DNA of 7,077 bases from Thermoanaerobaculia bacterium (GTDB lineage: Bacteria; Acidobacteriota; Thermoanaerobaculia; Multivoradales; UBA5704): positions 1 to 7,077 of the forward strand of contig JAICSG010000199.1 in assembly GCA_025937035.1 (NCBI GenBank). The letters are read 5' to 3'. Positions 5,491 through 7,077 of the stretch are shown in pieces (within the stretch, counting starts at the first letter, position 1; every line of letters starts with the position of its first letter). Below the pieces are notes generated by a model. That model saw only the letters and a list, made by a program, of their open reading frames with translations. It made no database searches and was not told the DNA's origin. A program made the position numbers and the translations under genes.

Positions 5491-6531
5491 ATGGCGAACG
5501 TGGAACGCGTCAAGCGCCAGCTCCTGCGCGACCTGGTGCAGCAGAACGTCGACCTTTCCGAGGGCCGCTTGCCGCGGACCTTGCACAAGGGACGTTACTG
5601 GCCGCTGACCGTCCGCCTGCTGGCCCTGGCCGTGCTCTCGGTGGCCCTGCTGGGCTCCTCGCGGCTGATCGCCTCGTGGTCCGCTCCTCCTCGTGCCGCT
5701 GCGGCGCGGCCCTCTCAGGCTCCGACGAAGGCCGCCGTCTCCCTACCCGAGACCCCCATGCTGACCTCCGCGCCCCAGCCGGTCGACGCCGCCGTCTTCC
5801 CGCTCGCCGTGCGCAAGGTGGTCATCGACGCCGGCCACGGCGGCGGCAGCACGGGCACCCGTACGCCCCAGGGGACCCTGGAGAAGGACCTGACGCTCGA
5901 CATCGCCCAGCGCCTCCAGCGGCTGCTCGTCCAGCAATCCTTCCAGGTGGTGATGACCCGCGACGCCGACCGGGACGTCTCGCTTAAGGAGCGGGGTGCC
6001 CTGGCTAACCGGGTGGGGGCGGACATCTTCGTCTCCATCCACCTCAACTGGATCGAGAACCGGCGCTCGGGGGGGCTCGAGACCTATTACATGGGGCCGA
6101 CGGACGATCCCTACCTGACCCGGCTCGCCGCCTCCGAGAACCGGGAATCGGGCTACTCCCTGGCCGACATGCGGCGCCTGCTCGACCGCATCTACGCCGG
6201 CGTGCGGCAGGAGAAGTCGCGCAAGCTGGCCGAGACGGTGCAGAGCGCGCTCTTCCAGTCGCTGGGCAAGCTCAGCCCCGAGATCCAGAGCCGGGGGGTG
6301 AAGACCGCCCCGTTCATCGTCCTGCTCACCACCGACATGCCCGCCATCCTGGCCGAGGTCTCCTCCCTCTCCAACGAGGAGGAGGCCAAGCTGTTGACCA
6401 AACCCTTATACCGGCAGTACATCGCCGAGGCCCTCGCCAAGGGTATCCGCGCCTACGCAGGTGGCGCCGAGGAAACCCCCGAGGCCGTCGCGGCGGCGAG
6501 AAACACGGCTGCAAGAAAGGAATCGCGATGA
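5491..6531 (+). CDS. Membrane-anchored N-acetylmuramoyl-L-alanine amidase (Amidase_3)
   Basis: This 346-residue zinc hydrolase cleaves the amide bond between N-acetylmuramic acid and the stem peptide. Residues 1-38 are a basic, probably cytoplasmic tail. A membrane helix spans about 41-61 (VRLLALAVLSVALLGSSRLIA). A Pro/Ala linker reaches about 105, and the Amidase_3 domain runs from 108 to about 323. Zinc ligands are His116 in DAGHGG (113-118), Glu131 in LEKDLTLD and His184 in SIHLNW. The catalytic glutamate is Glu289 in AEVSSLSN (288-294). All are present, so it should be active. Unlike AmiB and AmiC it has no AMIN domain; an AMIN-like domain sits in the preceding gene instead. It appears to keep a signal anchor, with the catalytic domain in the periplasm. 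GGGGA (5480-5484) lies six bases before the ATG. The stop overlaps the next gene by ATGA. I cannot assign a specific ami symbol. Confidence 0.93.
   Translation: MANVERVKRQLLRDLVQQNVDLSEGRLPRTLHKGRYWPLTVRLLALAVLSVALLGSSRLIASWSAPPRAAAARPSQAPTKAAVSLPETPMLTSAPQPVDAAVFPLAVRKVVIDAGHGGGSTGTRTPQGTLEKDLTLDIAQRLQRLLVQQSFQVVMTRDADRDVSLKERGALANRVGADIFVSIHLNWIENRRSGGLETYYMGPTDDPYLTRLAASENRESGYSLADMRRLLDRIYAGVRQEKSRKLAETVQSALFQSLGKLSPEIQSRGVKTAPFIVLLTTDMPAILAEVSSLSNEEEAKLLTKPLYRQYIAEALAKGIRAYAGGAEETPEAVAAARNTAARKESR
6516..6521 (+). promoter_or_regulatory. Ribosome binding site deciding the start of the actin gene
   Basis: AAAGGA lies six bases before the ATG at 6528, inside the end of the amidase gene. 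It supports that start and, with the ATGA overlap, translational coupling of amidase and actin. Confidence 0.6.
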
Positions 6532-7077
6532 GTGAGAAGAAAGAGGTCCTCCACGTGGGGATCGACCTGGGCACGTCGAGGAGCTCCATCTCGGCGTCCA
6601 ACGGCCAGCGCCACGTGATCGAGAGCTACGTCGGCTGGCCGCTCGACATGGTGGCCAAGCGGGTGCTGAAGAAGCCCGTCCTGATCGGCCGCGAGGCGCT
6701 GGAGAACCGCTCCATGCTGGATCTCCATCGCCCTCTGGAGGAGGGGCTGATCAAGGACGGCTCCGAGAAGGACGAGGCGGCCGTGCGCGAGCTCCTGCGC
6801 TACCTGCTGTCGCTGGTCGGGGTCAACCCGGACAGCCGCAACGGCGTACGGGTGCGGGCCGTGGTGGGGGTACCGGCCGAGGCGCTGCGGGTCAACAAGC
6901 AGCAGGTGCGCAAGGCCCTCCAGAACGCCGTCGACAACCTGCTGATCGTCTCCGAGCCGTTCGCCGTCGCCTATGGCATCGAGGCGCTGCTCCACACCAT
7001 GATCATCGACAGCGGCGCCGGCACCACCGACTTCTGCGTGATGAACGGCCGCCTCCCCACCGAGGAGGACCAGCGCA
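6528..7077 (+). CDS. MamK-like bacterial actin (3' end missing)
   Basis: The visible 183 residues run off the window. GIDLGTS (11-17) is the phosphate-1 motif and IIDSGAGTTDFC (159-170) the phosphate-2 motif of the actin/Hsp70 ATPase fold. Between them, SYVGWPLDM, KKPVLIGREALENRSMLDL, GVPAEAL and LLIVSEPFAVAYG align block by block with what I remember of MamK, the magnetosome-positioning actin. The GAGTTD loop (Hsp70 has GGGTFD, MreB GGGTTE) and the following LPTEEDQ favour MamK over DnaK or MreB. Glu143 and Asp161 correspond to the MamK residues known to be needed for ATP hydrolysis and filament dynamics. Such proteins polymerise into cytoplasmic filaments. MamK homologues also exist outside magnetotactic bacteria, so magnetosomes are not implied. 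The ATG overlaps the amidase stop (ATGA) with its own ribosome binding site, so the two are translated together. Confidence 0.8.
   Translation, partial: MSEKKEVLHVGIDLGTSRSSISASNGQRHVIESYVGWPLDMVAKRVLKKPVLIGREALENRSMLDLHRPLEEGLIKDGSEKDEAAVRELLRYLLSLVGVNPDSRNGVRVRAVVGVPAEALRVNKQQVRKALQNAVDNLLIVSEPFAVAYGIEALLHTMIIDSGAGTTDFCVMNGRLPTEEDQR

Noticed and set aside
6528..7077. DnaK/Hsp70 chaperone
   Set aside because: The GIDLGTS motif is shared, but the second loop reads DSGAGTTD and the intervening blocks match MamK-type actins, not Hsp70.

Overview
This is a GC-rich bacterial chromosomal window. Third codon positions are overwhelmingly G or C, so both strands carry long antisense shadow frames. 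It holds seven complete or partial protein genes plus one small secreted protein gene, and I see no RNA gene, insertion sequence, CRISPR array or prophage. The content suggests a Gram-negative, high-GC lineage: a glucose-6-phosphate isomerase C-terminus of the transaldolase-fused type, a myxobacterial-style PilZ domain, an AMIN domain, and periplasmic signal peptides. Acidobacteriota or a deltaproteobacterial/myxobacterial group would fit. I hold that only loosely, because there is no marker gene.

Layout. (1) Positions 2-1449, plus strand: the 3' end of a glucose-6-phosphate isomerase (probably the C-terminal half of a transaldolase/isomerase fusion), followed 11 bp later by glucokinase. This is a sugar-phosphate entry operon. 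(2) Positions 1450-2016: a regulatory region with a GTAAAC direct repeat and a palindrome over a possible -10, then a small exported Lys/Thr-rich protein closed by a good intrinsic terminator. (3) Positions 2025-2870, minus strand: an exported dienelactone-hydrolase-family enzyme. It diverges, across 112 bp, from (4) positions 2983-3873, an uncharacterised exported or membrane-anchored protein.

(5) Positions 3889-7077, plus strand, is the most interesting part. It starts with a single-pass membrane protein carrying an N-terminal PilZ domain (both c-di-GMP-binding motifs intact) and a C-terminal AMIN-like peptidoglycan/septum-targeting domain. Next is a membrane-anchored N-acetylmuramoyl-L-alanine amidase with no AMIN domain of its own. 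Last is a MamK-like bacterial actin, overlapping the amidase by ATGA and truncated by the window end. Read together, they suggest an envelope-remodelling module in which a second-messenger receptor, a wall hydrolase and a cytoskeletal filament are encoded side by side. The domain calls rest on visible motifs; the idea that they work as one machine is inference from gene order.
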